From the NCBI GenBank assembly GCA_003049485.1, contig PYST01000427.1:3274-29709 (forward strand): a DNA stretch of 26,436 nt. Direction: 5' to 3'. Within the stretch, counting starts at the first letter, position 1; each line of letters starts with the position of its first letter. This DNA comes from Ophioceras dolichostomum (lineage: Eukaryota; Ascomycota; Sordariomycetes; Magnaporthales; Ophioceraceae). Of this stretch, positions 9,974 to 19,746 are shown one piece after another. The notes under the pieces are model-generated. The model made no database searches and was not told the DNA's origin. It was given only the letters and a program-made list of their open reading frames with translations. Made by a program: the position numbers and the translations under genes.

Positions 9974-10667
9974 AATCATCGTCCTTCGTGGATCCTTTGT
10001 TTGCATCACTGGCGGTGTCATGGGTACTTGAATGGGTACGGAGTAGACAAGTCAAAGACGGGGAGGAAAGGTCGAGTTTGTTTCTCCCATAGACTCGAAG
10101 ACGAAAGAAAAGCAAAGAACGTTCATGTACGAGTTTGTTTGTATATAACGATCACTCAACCAATAGACTCCTACAGCATGCCTTCCCCCCCTTTCTGCGA
10201 CATGGCCGGCTACTTGCCTCTGCCGGCTGGATCGTAGACGCGAATAACAAAAGCTCTGTAGAGCAGGGTTGCTATGCACCTATCGAACGAAACTGCGTTG
10301 TGCCATGCCACGTTAATCCGGGGAAGGCATTTCACGGAATCCTCCCCAGGTTGTGAAACTCCGCAGAATTCTACATCCTATTGTGTCACCGCAGTGAAGT
10401 TGTTCAGTGAAATCGCACCTATCAAGCTCCAATCTGGTCCGTGCTCAGCCCCAAATCTGGCATTATCATCACAACCTTGAATCCACTTGTCGACAACTCG
10501 ACGACAGGATCCTTCAAGGAACCGCTCACTCTCACCTTTGGTTAGGCGAGCTCTATTCAGAGCGTGCGCGGAGACTCATGTCATCTCTTCTAGGACCGCT
10601 ATCTCTTCTTTTCCTTCATTCTGTTGCTTGCGTTGGTTTTCGGTAACCGTCAACCCCGTGGCTCATC
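9974..10667. other. Intergenic region between QCR10 and ALG10
   Basis: Roughly 690 bp hold the QCR10 3' end and the ALG10 promoter and leader. No conserved frame or RNA gene was recognised. The last 90 bases carry a short upstream reading frame, listed separately. CCAAT is present at about 10158. Confidence 0.5.
10578..10646 (+). promoter_or_regulatory. Possible upstream ORF in the ALG10 leader
   Basis: An ATG at 10578 opens a 22-codon frame, MSSLLGPLSLLFLHSVACVG and two more residues, closing with TAA at 10644-10646, only 21 bases before the ALG10 start. If the transcript begins upstream of 10578, ribosomes would meet this frame first and ALG10 translation could depend on reinitiation or leaky scanning. 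It would be irrelevant if transcription starts further downstream. Confidence 0.3.
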
Positions 10668-13190
10668 ATGGCTCTGCTTCAATTCACGGCGCCCAACCTG
10701 CTCACGGTGATTCTACCGCTGGCCTGTTGGGTCATCTTCGGGACTCCGCTCACTCGATTCAAGCGTCATGTTCCTTGGCTCTCTGGATTCTCACCGCGCC
10801 TTCTAGTGGCGCTCACTATCGCCCTGCCGTGGGTCTGGTTCAGGGTGGTCAATCGTCTTGTTCCGGAGCCGTACCTGGTCTGTGCAACCCCTGAAACCCA
10901 TGTTCCCAGGCATCATCAAGACCAAGGCTGACATGACCAAACCCGCCACAGGATGAGGTGTTCCACATCCCCCAAGCCACCAGGTATCTTGAGGGGAAAT
11001 GGTCTGAGTGGGATGACAAGATCACTACGCCTCCAGGACTGTATGAGAACCCTCTTCGTGTGCCTCTGTTGCCCCTTTTCAGGGCCCTTACCCCTCATCG
11101 CTAACCGGAGGCGTTCATTACAATAGCTATCTCATCAGCTATGCATTGGTGAAGATAGAACAAGGGGCACGTATTCTCACGCCGGGCGTGTCCGCTGGGC
11201 GTCCAGTAGTGGAATATGCGACCTCCATTCTCAGAGAAACCAACGCCCTCGCGACCGTCGTCGTCGCGGGCCTGGCGCTTTGGTGCCGCCATCTCATCGA
11301 GACACAGAGCTCTGATGAACATGGCAGGACTCAGAATCTCAGCGCAGCCACCACCACTGGAAAAGAGAGAGCATCCAATGCGCCGGCCGGCACCGTCTCC
11401 ATGTATAGTCTCCACACGGCGTTCAACGTCGCTCTCTTCCCCGTCCTCTTCTTCTTCTCTGGGATCTACTACACGGATCCATGGTCGACGGCATCGGTCA
11501 TGTGGGCATACCGCCACCACCTCCAACGGGTCTCTGCTCCATGCGGCGCGGAGCCGTCCCTCCGCAGCGATCTTCTTACAATCGTCTACGGAGTCGCCAC
11601 CCTTTGGATGCGCCAGACCAACGTCTTCTGGGTCGTGGTCTACTTTGGCGGACTAGAGGTCGTCTACGCGATCAAGAGCCTCGCACGCGAACTCCCGGAG
11701 AACGCAGTTTCCAAGGAGTACGATTGCGCAGTCTCGGTCTCTGTGCTCAAGACCTACTTCCAACTCTACGCGGGTGGCAACATCCACGACCCTCCTCTGA
11801 GCACAGCAACTTTTTATGGTACGAAACGCTGTCATGTCTGCCGCAAAGTTGTGAACCCAGCTGACTTGTAACCCTCCCGTCACTTCCTCCCTGCAGATGT
11901 TGTCTGGTTGGTCATCAGTGTTGCGGCTGCCGCTGTTTGCAACCTGCCTCGAGTGCTCAGACAGGTCTGGCCGCACGTCTGCGTCCTTGCTCTTTTCGGC
12001 GGGTTCGTCGCGTGGAATGGCGGTGTCGTGCTGGGTACGGTCTTTCCTCTTCTCGTTTGTCTATATGCCTATCTACCTACCCTATCACTAATCCATCCGC
12101 ACCCAATACAGGGGACAAATCGAACCACGTCGCGACCATTCACCTGGCGCAGATGCTGTATATGTGGCCCATGTTCATCTTCTTCTCTGCCCCTCTACTC
12201 CTTTCATGTGTGCCGTCCTTTATCGCCTACCTCAGCGGCCTAAAACGCGGACAACATAAAGACCCATCCCAAAATAGCACGCAACAGCAACAACCCCAGC
12301 CACGACCCCGCCTCTTGACTATGAGGCTGCTGCAGTCGCTATCCAACCACTACAAATCCAACTGGTCGATCGCGGTGTGGTACGTCTCCCTACCACTCGC
12401 CGCCGCCATCGTCGCGAATAACACCATAGTCCACCCATTCACACTCGCCGACAACCGCCACTACATGTTCTACATCTTCCGATACACGATCCGGAGGCCC
12501 ACCATCCGGTATCTCTTGATCCCCGCCTATGTGGTCTGCCAGAATCTATGCTGGCGACTTCTAGGCGGCACACCATCATCACCACCGTCATCGTCATCCA
12601 CGCTGCTGAAGTCGTCACAGCAGCCACGATGGCAGAACGCACCGTTCTCCTCCCCCTTCCAGCGCAAGGCCAAAGTTGAACCCAGCAGCTTGCCGACTGC
12701 CCGCTCACCTACATCCGTCCAGCTAGGGATCTCACCATCCGCCGCCGCCGCCACCGCCGGGGCCACCATGCTGGATCACCCCTCCTCAATCACGACCACA
12801 CAGCGTTCCCAACCTCTCTCCACCGCGCTTCTCTGGCTACTCGCCACGGCTCTGTCGCTCGTGACGGCACCGCTGGTCGAACCGCGCTACTTCATCGTGC
12901 CTTGGATCATGTGGCGGCTCCTCGTCCCAGCTTGGACACCAACAGCATCCAGTGGCGATGGCGTCGCGAACGAGGAGGGTAGTATGCGGCCCGCTGGCAA
13001 TGGTATCTTAGGAGGAGGAGCCTTGCGTGCGTTAGGCAGGAAGGTCGACCTGCGGCTGCTGGTCGAGACGGTCTGGTTTGTGGTCATCAACCTTGCTACC
13101 ATGTACCTGTTCCTCTATCGGCCTTACTACTGGAGGGATGCGGAGGGCAATCTGATGGACGATGGGAGGCTGCAGAGGTTCATGTGGTGA
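10668..13190 (+). CDS. ALG10: Dol-P-Glc alpha-1,2-glucosyltransferase ALG10/DIE2
   Basis: Five exons: 10668-10877, 10952-11040, 11127-11818, 11897-12034 and 12112-13190, giving 735 residues. All four introns are 74-86 nt, GT-AG, with branch sites such as GCTAAC and CACTAAT. ALG10 adds the last (third) glucose to the dolichol-linked oligosaccharide in the ER membrane before transfer by oligosaccharyltransferase. The family signature is split over exon joins: PEPYLDEVFHIPQATRYLEG, KWSEWDDKITTPPGLYLISY. Later marks are FFFSGIYYTDPWST, MRQTNVFWVVVYFG, GDKSNHVATIHLAQMLY, and HPFTLADNRHYMFYIFRYT. The protein ends LQRFMW, the usual C-terminus as I remember it. It has many hydrophobic segments. It is longer than yeast Die2 (about 525) because of low-complexity insertions: a Gln/Pro loop near residue 445 and a Ser/Thr/Ala/Pro stretch encoded at about 12560-12800. 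No damage seen. Confidence 0.94.
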
Positions 13191-14466
13191 GTAACCATAT
13201 CAAGGTACAGTTCACTTATTGTTTTATTTGTGGTAGCGGCGAAGATCTGGGGGCTGTCAATTAGCCGGCCCATCTCATAGGGAAGACTGGACGGAATAGG
13301 CATCCTGAAATTGGCAGAATGGGGTTGCGGCGGCTCGATAAATTCCATCCGATTCACCACCGTCCTGCCCCACGTGGCCCAGTTCTATCCATCAAGGAGT
13401 ATCTGTGCCTCCCAGGGTTGTTCAGGTGTGGGTGGTGACGCAACGCCTTCCTCACTTTGTCCTCTGGAAAATCCCTATGATTATATAAAAAAAATCAAAA
13501 AAAAAAAATCAAAAAAAAAATCGCGCAGGCACGCACGAAAGCCGCACCCGTGTTATCACTCATACTCGTTCCCTCGCTCCTTTCTCCGATTCGTCTTGAC
13601 CCCCACTCACAGCTTCCTCACAGTCAACCGTGGAGATGAAGGAAGGACAGGAAGATACGTGCTGCCGCATGATCGCTCATTATCACTCGCCCGCACAAGT
13701 GTTCGGACTCCGATCCGGATCTGGTACGTGGTATGCGTGAATACCCACCCGTCTTCGTTGCGATGTCGTGCCTCGCACACCGCAGGCAATAGCACAAGGA
13801 AAGTAATGACAGCGTGTAGCAAGCCGTATCTTTTTTTTTTCCCCTCTATCCAATTTTGCCCCGACTGGACTGACTGTATCTATACCCACCTCCGCTTTCA
13901 GAGTGGGTGATGAGGTAGGTACCTCGTTGGAACGGGAGCTCATCTCCCCCTCCGGTCAGAGGCATCTCTATCTTCGCCGCTGGCTGGCTGGCTACAGATC
14001 TCCTGGGACATCCTATAGCGGGCGGCTGCCATCCTCCTGGCTGTCCATATCGCTCCTGTGGAGCCTTTAATTCCAATCGGGGTCCGACCCTATCCTAGAA
14101 CCCTTTGCTTTCCCTTTCCCGTTCCCTTAAGTACCCATTCCCCATGCCATTTCTCGTCAATAAACCGAAGAAATATCACGCCCCCGTAAAACAAACCCGT
14201 TGCCGTGCTCTCATGAACGCCGTGTATGATGAATGATCCCGCCGTCGTTAAAAAAGATTCCGCAGATCAGGGAGAGAGACTGCCGCGAGGTTCCCCTCCG
14301 CCTCCTAAGACCACATCGTCGTGAACGAAATATAGTAGAGCGGACCAAGGCAGGCAGCCGACCGACCGTTAGCCAGTCCGGTCGGGTCGGTCCGGGGGAC
14401 GGAAGGGCCTCCGCTTCCGAGAGGCCGGAATATACGTCCGCCCGTCCGTCCGTCCATCAGTCCGTC
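13191..14466. other. Convergent non-coding region after ALG10
   Basis: About 1.3 kb between the 3' ends of ALG10 and the LSLDRLSL protein. No frame resembles a known family. It contains the A-tract block listed separately, a T run at about 13832, a CTGG tandem at about 13980 and CCGT tetranucleotide repeats at about 14438-14465. Some of this will be 3' untranslated sequence. Confidence 0.5.
13487..13522. repeat. Interrupted A-tract repeat
   Basis: Runs of 8, 12 and 10 A, each followed by TC, lie in tandem with a spacing of 12-14 bases. Such tracts are stiff, disfavour nucleosomes and often mark transcript ends or boundaries. It sits about 300 bp past the ALG10 stop. Function is inferred only. 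Confidence 0.8.
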
Positions 14467-15012
14467 TCATAAACTCAACCGATCCAAACTCAGCCTGTCC
14501 CCGCTCCGCACGCGGCGTATGACCCCCAGCTTGAAGAACCTCTCCTCGCCCGTGGCCGTGCGCCCGCCGACGTACCACTTGTCCGCGCCGCGCACGTTGC
14601 GGAAGCCCTCCGTGCTGCTGTCGCTGCCGCGTCGGCGGCCGGAGCCTGAGCGGGTTGGGACGGGGATCGGGCCTGATCCCGGTGATGTTCGTGATGATTG
14701 TTGTGGTGATGATGACTGTGACTGTGACTGTGATGATTGTTGTGACTGTTGTTGCGATGACGTAGTTGTCGCGGACGACGACGATGCTGTGGCCACCGCC
14801 GCCGCCGCCGCGGTGGCTGCCGACTGGGAGGCGGCCATGGATCGCGCGGCGGCGGTGGCGGAGGTCGAGTAGGCCGACGTCGTCGTCGATGTCGATTTGC
14901 TAGGCTGGTGTTGGTTCGTCGCCGCCGCGGAGGACGTCGCGGCTAGGCTGGGCTGTTGCTGGCGGAAGGCGGCGAAGACGGTGGAGAGGAAGAAGGGCCG
15001 TTGGGAAGGCAT
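14467..15012 (-). CDS. Ser/Ala/Gln-rich fungal protein ending in LSLDRLSL
   Basis: A single-exon frame of 181 residues starting MPSQRPFFLSTVFAAFRQQQ. The frame is open further upstream but has no ATG, so 15012 is the first possible start. Residues 20-115 are low-complexity Ser/Thr/Ala/Gln. Residues about 130-181 look like a real folded or conserved motif: FRNVRGADKWYVGGRTATGE, ERFFKLGVIRRVRSGDRLS, then LDRLSL at the end. I recall similar small proteins with a KWYxGGRTxxGxERFF block and a LSLDRLSL tail in other ascomycetes, but know no function. The Arg/Ser-rich tail could be a phosphorylation or binding site (inference). Low-complexity repeats of CTGTGA type at 14710-14760 encode part of the Ser/Gln tract. 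Confidence 0.7.
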   Translation of the reverse strand: MPSQRPFFLSTVFAAFRQQQPSLAATSSAAATNQHQPSKSTSTTTSAYSTSATAAARSMAASQSAATAAAAAVATASSSSATTTSSQQQSQQSSQSQSQSSSPQQSSRTSPGSGPIPVPTRSGSGRRRGSDSSTEGFRNVRGADKWYVGGRTATGEERFFKLGVIRRVRSGDRLSLDRLSL

Positions 15013-17074
15013 GTTGGGCGAGAGGGAGGGAGATGTTCGGCGGCGGGGTGCGCGACTTTCGACGACTTCAAGAGGCGTAGGTGGGTTAGGTGTGCCTATC
15101 GCGAGGTCGCGAGAGTCGCGAGGAGGTCGACGAGGTGGAGGAGGTGGAGGCAACAGAGCGGGAGAGCGGGAGGCACTCTTATGTCTCGGACGATTAATGT
15201 CAAGTTGCAAGGCTCAGTCTGTTTGTCGGCTCGGATCGGTTGCGGGATTTGGTCGAGGAGGAGTTGAGTTGAGGGGGTTTGGTCTAGTACTGATTCGCTC
15301 CGAGTAGCCGGTGCGCGGCGGGCGATCGGTCGATGGAGGAGGTGTGGTGGTGCTGGTGGGCTGGAGCTATCTCGGGCTCCTCGGCGCTGGTGCTCTTTTC
15401 GTCACGGGCACCGTTGTTCGTCGTCGTTCGGGCATGTGGTGGTGGGTGATGGTGGTGGTGGTGTTGTTGTGCTGCACTGTGGTTCGTCTTGCTAGTTCGA
15501 GCGCGAGACTACTTCCGTCGTGAGCGCCAAGTCTTCCCCTCTCGGGTTCGCTTTCCACCTCGAAGAAATGGCGCGCTTTGTGTTCCAGGCGCTCTCTCCG
15601 GATGGACTTGACTTCTTCGACCCTTTCTTCGCCTGGCTGCTGTGAAGGATCATAGAGGCCGCATAAGGCCCCACCACACCCGTCTTCGTTGGGTCAGTTT
15701 GTGTGGCTGCTGCTCTGGTTCCGATTTTCCCTCGTCATAATGGATTCGTCGGGTCCTGGGGAATGCAACAGAGGCCTGCACGTGGTGGCACGTCCCTCAA
15801 GCTTCGTCACACTGCGTTTTGGGTGAGGGGATTGTCATCGAGGATGCTGTTCCCTTCTTCCGATTGAGAATACTGTCGTTATATGTCGAAGAAGCTGTAC
15901 AGACGTCCCTTTCTCTTTACTTCACTGTGTTTTCTTTTCCTTTCTTCGTCGCTTGCCACAAGTCAGATCGGCAAACGAATGACAGACAGACAGTCGGTCG
16001 GCCAAACCCGGGATGGCCTTGTTTTTACATGCAGCGGCTCGCCGGCAATCCGCCTCGCTTCTTTCAGGGCAAAAGGATCGATCACAGAGTGCATGTGCCG
16101 CAGATGACCAGCCCAGTGCTTGCGCAGAAAGAGCCCCAATTGCTAATTCTTTTGTGTCGATTCGACCGTGCAACGACCAGACCCGCTGTGTCACTCTAAT
16201 ATGCGTCTTGATGACTGGTATGCAATTCCCACTCGACGATAGGCTGCCACCCGAGAATGCGCTACAATGGCCTGCGCACATCGCTGGACTGTCACAGTCA
16301 CCTCCCCGAAAGACCCCACTGATCCAAGCAATCTTGGCAATTTACCCCGCTGAAGCTGAATCGTTCGGCGGCGTGGACAGGGTTCTCCACAGGGCAACCC
16401 CCCCTCCGCCGGTCGACCGACAAGACCTTCGCGGACAGCACCGCGTTTTCCCCAAAGTCTGGATCTCGATGGATGCACATAATGGCCTGATGTTGCAGTT
16501 TTCGGAATGGTGTTTTTGGAAGAGGAATACAACCCCGCCCAACGCCGCGCCTGCTGTTTTCCGGGGTTCGCAGAGGCAGAGGCAACAGCGCAGGTCGGAT
16601 TTTTGAGCAGCTGGCACGACAATTCCCCGCATCTAGCCGTATTGAGCACGTGATACCCCTGAGACGTCTGCCAAGCCCCTGGCTACACCTGAAGGGTCTC
16701 GACACGGGAGGGACCCCTACTCGCAATATCGAGAACCGCGGGTTTGGGTCGGTTATAACCCACTGAGAGCCTCATGTGTGCGCATCTAAGGAGAGCAAAA
16801 AGAGCGAAGATGAGTCGAAGACGCCGATTGCTAGTCAGAAAAAAAGAGACGAATGCACTCCGAAGCCATCAACTGTGGAAACCCTGTTCGCCAACAAATC
16901 ACCTTCCCTATCCTCCTTCAGACAACTAGATATCAAAAGCCAACAGCAGTCCTACCCAAATAAAGGTACGCCGTATATCCCCCAAAACAAAAACAGAAAG
17001 AAGGTTTACCTAATATTCTTAGAGACGCCCGTAAGTAGGTGCCTAAGATTCCCAGTCCCACCAAATGTGATGAG
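15013..17074. other. Long region without a supported gene
   Basis: The left part is the long leader/promoter of the LSLDRLSL gene and contains GTGGTGGTG-type repeats (about 15430-15480). A 197-residue plus frame, 16013-16606, and overlapping minus frames of similar size exist, but none shows a domain, signal peptide, biased composition or splice pattern that would favour it. A lysine/serine-rich plus frame of about 100 codons at 16776-17078 has no ATG in frame at its start. I see no gene I can support. Confidence 0.45.
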
Positions 17075-17371
17075 CTAGTGGCTGTCCACCTTCCCCAAGT
17101 CTAGCCCAGGTGGCGGCCTTGCCAAGGCTGCTGTCCCTCGCGGCCTGCGGCATGGCGTCCCAGTCGTTGACGGCGTGCTTGACCCCAGCGGTGTCGGTGA
17201 ACTGCAGCTTGTGGTTCGTCGGGAAGTTTGGCGAAGTATTCGACCTTCACGGCGTCGCCGTCCCTCTGCGGGGTCGTGCTCTTCTTGGACGAACTCTCCG
17301 TGGACCGACACTATAGCGCTCACGATGTTGGGTAACCCGCTCTGTTCTGTATCGAGGGCTGGTGAAGGCAC
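17075..17371 (-). pseudogene. Possible decayed protein-coding fragment
   Basis: On the minus strand one frame reads SGLPNIVSAIVSVHGEFVQE near 17340-17280, another VKVEYFAKLPDEPQ near 17260-17215, and, after a one-base shift, KLQFTDTAGVKHAVNDWDAM followed by PQAARDSSLGKAATWARLGE. The pieces look like natural protein (balanced composition, GC-rich third positions) but are spread over different frames within 300 bp. That is what a frameshifted relic would look like. I do not recognise the family, and unnoticed small introns are an alternative. Confidence 0.3.
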
Positions 17372-18614
17372 TCGGGGGTTCTCCTTGCTCGAAGCTTCGG
17401 ACCTGCTGCTCGATTGCCCCTCTTCACTTATCCTAAAGAGAGGTGCCGTACTCAGTCTTCTAACGGGTAAGTCGCGGGGTCATCAAGACGAAGGCCATTT
17501 GTATAGAGCGGAAAAGGACGTTCCCTGACAGCGCAGGGCTGATTCTCCCTCCTGTGCAGCTCTGGACCGCTCGCCCGGTATCTATGCTTAGGACGTCTCC
17601 ACCAACTGTAATTTCATGGGCACTTTCCCGCTTCATTGCTCTCGTCTTGACAGGTCCTCGTGACTCTCGCCATGTCCATCCCGTCGGCGGTTTACCCGAG
17701 CTCCACCAAATGTCATTACCAGACCAGACAGGGCTGGCTGGCCCTATGATAGGGCTCGAGTCATTGCCCATACCACGCCCGAAGAGCGGCAAAGTACATT
17801 AGAGGAAGCAGTCCACTCCGAGCTCCCCAGTTGTTTTCAGTTGAGCAGTGCGAAATTCTTGCTTGATGGACAGACAGCTGGAGTATGACACGGATAGGAG
17901 ATGGAGCTCGCGTGGGATGCCCCTGAGGCTCATCGAGCCTATTTTTAAGGTGCCAGACTGGACGGTTCAGCCCTACCTACGGGCTGCCAAGAATCACTGA
18001 CTGACCGACCCACCGACTGTCTGCTCCTGTAGCTATGACATACAGGTGAAGATCGACATCGAGACTATATTGAAGCCTGGTATGGACTGTAGATCAATAC
18101 TAATGCCACATTAAGTCGAGTTCCGGCTTTGGGGTTTGCTCCAGCTGAAGCGAACAGAGAAAATGTGTGAGTGAGAGTACGTCAACAACCGCCGCGACTC
18201 CTCGAGAAGCCCGAGTCAGCGGAGATGCTGGCTCCCCGGAAAGAATGGCGTTGCGGCACTCCTCGTCATCGGGCGATGATACGATTCGCACCGAGGAAGT
18301 TGCATTGATGCCACGAACGTGAGACCAGCGAAGGTATTGCTTTTTTGAACTCTGTAGCACCTAGTGAACGACCCAAAACCACCAGAAAGCGGCGATTGTG
18401 GAAGGCCTAGTAATAAATGAAAAAGTTCAACAAAAGGGAAGGTGGAGAATCCAAGTAGGGGTAGGTAGATAGGTGTGTTGCCCGCTAATACCTGTCAGCT
18501 CCAAGCAAGCGTCCAAATTAGAACTCCCGGCCGTGGCCAAACAGAGGACCGAACGAACTGATGCCCATACCTTCCCACCCCGTCAGAAACCTGTCTCTGC
18601 AATTTCCTTAAGAC
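17372..18614. other. Region without a supported gene
   Basis: About 1.2 kb. A minus frame at 17460-17792 (about 110 codons, with VWSGNDIWWSSGKPPTGWTW) and one at 18100-18360 are open, but neither has recognisable features. The right end should include the 3' untranslated region of the secreted Gly/Lys-rich protein gene. No RNA gene or repeat was found. Confidence 0.4.
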
Positions 18615-19495
18615 TTAGATGACGAGAGCAGTAGAGTTGGAGACCGGGATGAAGGGGATCTCGATCTCGTCCCCATCCTCGCCGTCGACATCGTCCTCGT
18701 CAGCAACAGCCTCATCGGCATCGGCCTCGTCGGCGTCATCAGCCTCACCAGCGTCGTCGAGGGAGTCCTTGGCGTCATGGATCTCCTCCTCCTGGCGGGG
18801 TAAGACCTCGTCCTGGCCCTGGTCGGCACCGGTCTCAACACCAGGGCCGGGCAGGATCGAACCGATAGCATCTGTGGGGGAGCTGCCAGTCGCCTGACCT
18901 CCAGCATTGGGGAGGAACGAGCCGAGAGCGTCGTCGGTGGGGGATTTGCCAGCTGACTGATCCGCGCCACCAACAGGGAGCCAGATGTCGTTGTTGTCGG
19001 CACCTAGCTTCTAGCCCTGACCCTCCTGGCTCTGACCCTGGCCGTGTCCGTAGTCCTGACCGTCACCACCCTTCTGGCCATCCTCCCCACCACCCTTGCC
19101 GCCGCCATGTCCGCCTTTTCCGCCCTTGCCACCTTTGCCGCCCTTCTTCCCGCCCTTCTTGGCGCCCTTCTTGGCACCCTTCTTACCCTTCTTGCCCTTC
19201 CCGCTCTTCAGCAGCTTCAGCGTTCGCTCGATCAGAGTGCCCTCGGTGAGGCCGGCGTCGAGGTTGACAGCGCGAGCCTGTATGGGGTGATGGGAAGGTG
19301 ATTAGCTAGTGCTCCCTTACGGATACCCGCGCATTGTGTCAAGCTAGGGTGGGTGGTTGTATTACTCACAGCGATCTCGGCGTTGCGGGCAGTGATGTCC
19401 TTGGAGGCATCCTTGGCGACGGGGGCAGCCAGAGCAGTGGCGGACAGGAGGACCATGCCGATGGTCGCGGCCTTGGCGACGGAGGGGAAAGTCAT
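18615..19495 (-). CDS. Secreted Gly/Lys-rich protein with acidic tail, in-frame TAG
   Basis: Exon 1 is 19495-19370 (42 codons), exon 2 is 19277-18615; the intron 19369-19278 begins GTGAGT, has GCTAAT and ends ACAG. The N-terminus MTFPSVAKAATIGMVLLSAT followed by ALAAPVAKDASKD is a signal peptide probably cut after ALA. Then comes NLDAGLTEGTLIERTLKLLK, a run of GKKG/AKKG/GGKGG repeats, a Gly/Gln stretch ending SQEGQG, and a TAG stop at 19011-19013. The same frame continues for 131 more sense codons with GADNNDIWLPVGGADQSAG, an Asp/Glu/Ala-rich tract and the end PFIPVSNSTALVI. As read the product is 130 residues; without the stop it would be 262. CAG to TAG is one C-to-T change. The basic repeat half followed by an acidic half suggests a cell-surface or matrix protein, but I know no function. 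Confidence 0.6.
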
Positions 19496-19737
19496 GTTAA
19501 TAGTTTGGAAAAGAATGAAGAAAATATTTTGATATTGTGGTTGGTGGTTGGAACAAGAAAATCGTCTTTCAAAGAATATCAAGAAGAGAGGGAGAGAACG
19601 GAAGCTGTCTGTTGAAACGAGAAGTCTCGTTAAGCGAAAAGAGAGTAGGGAAACGAAAGAGTTGTTTTGATGACCTCGGCGGCGGGTGGAGAGAGAGAAG
19701 TCCAGTCGAGGGGAGAAGGAGAGCCCTCGAGAACATA

Positions 19738-19746
19738 CTTATATCC
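19738..19746 (-). promoter_or_regulatory. Candidate TATA box of the secreted protein gene
   Basis: The minus strand reads GGATATAAG here, about 245 bases before the ATG at 19495. Between them the minus strand is rich in C/T (CTCTCCCTCTCTTCTTGATA), a usual fungal leader pattern. A long leader would be expected if this box is used. Confidence 0.35.

Noticed and set aside
15311..15523. Val/Gly-rich plus-strand protein over the GTGGTG repeats
   Set aside because: Composition is dictated by simple repeats in the leader of the opposite-strand gene.
16013..16606. A 197-residue plus-strand protein
   Set aside because: It overlaps equally long minus-strand frames, has no domain, signal or codon pattern in its favour, and I recognise nothing in it.
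19000..19080. A small intron removing the TAG in the secreted protein
   Set aside because: Available GT-AG pairs give introns of about 30 nt or use very poor donors inside sequence that reads as continuous Gly/Gln repeat.
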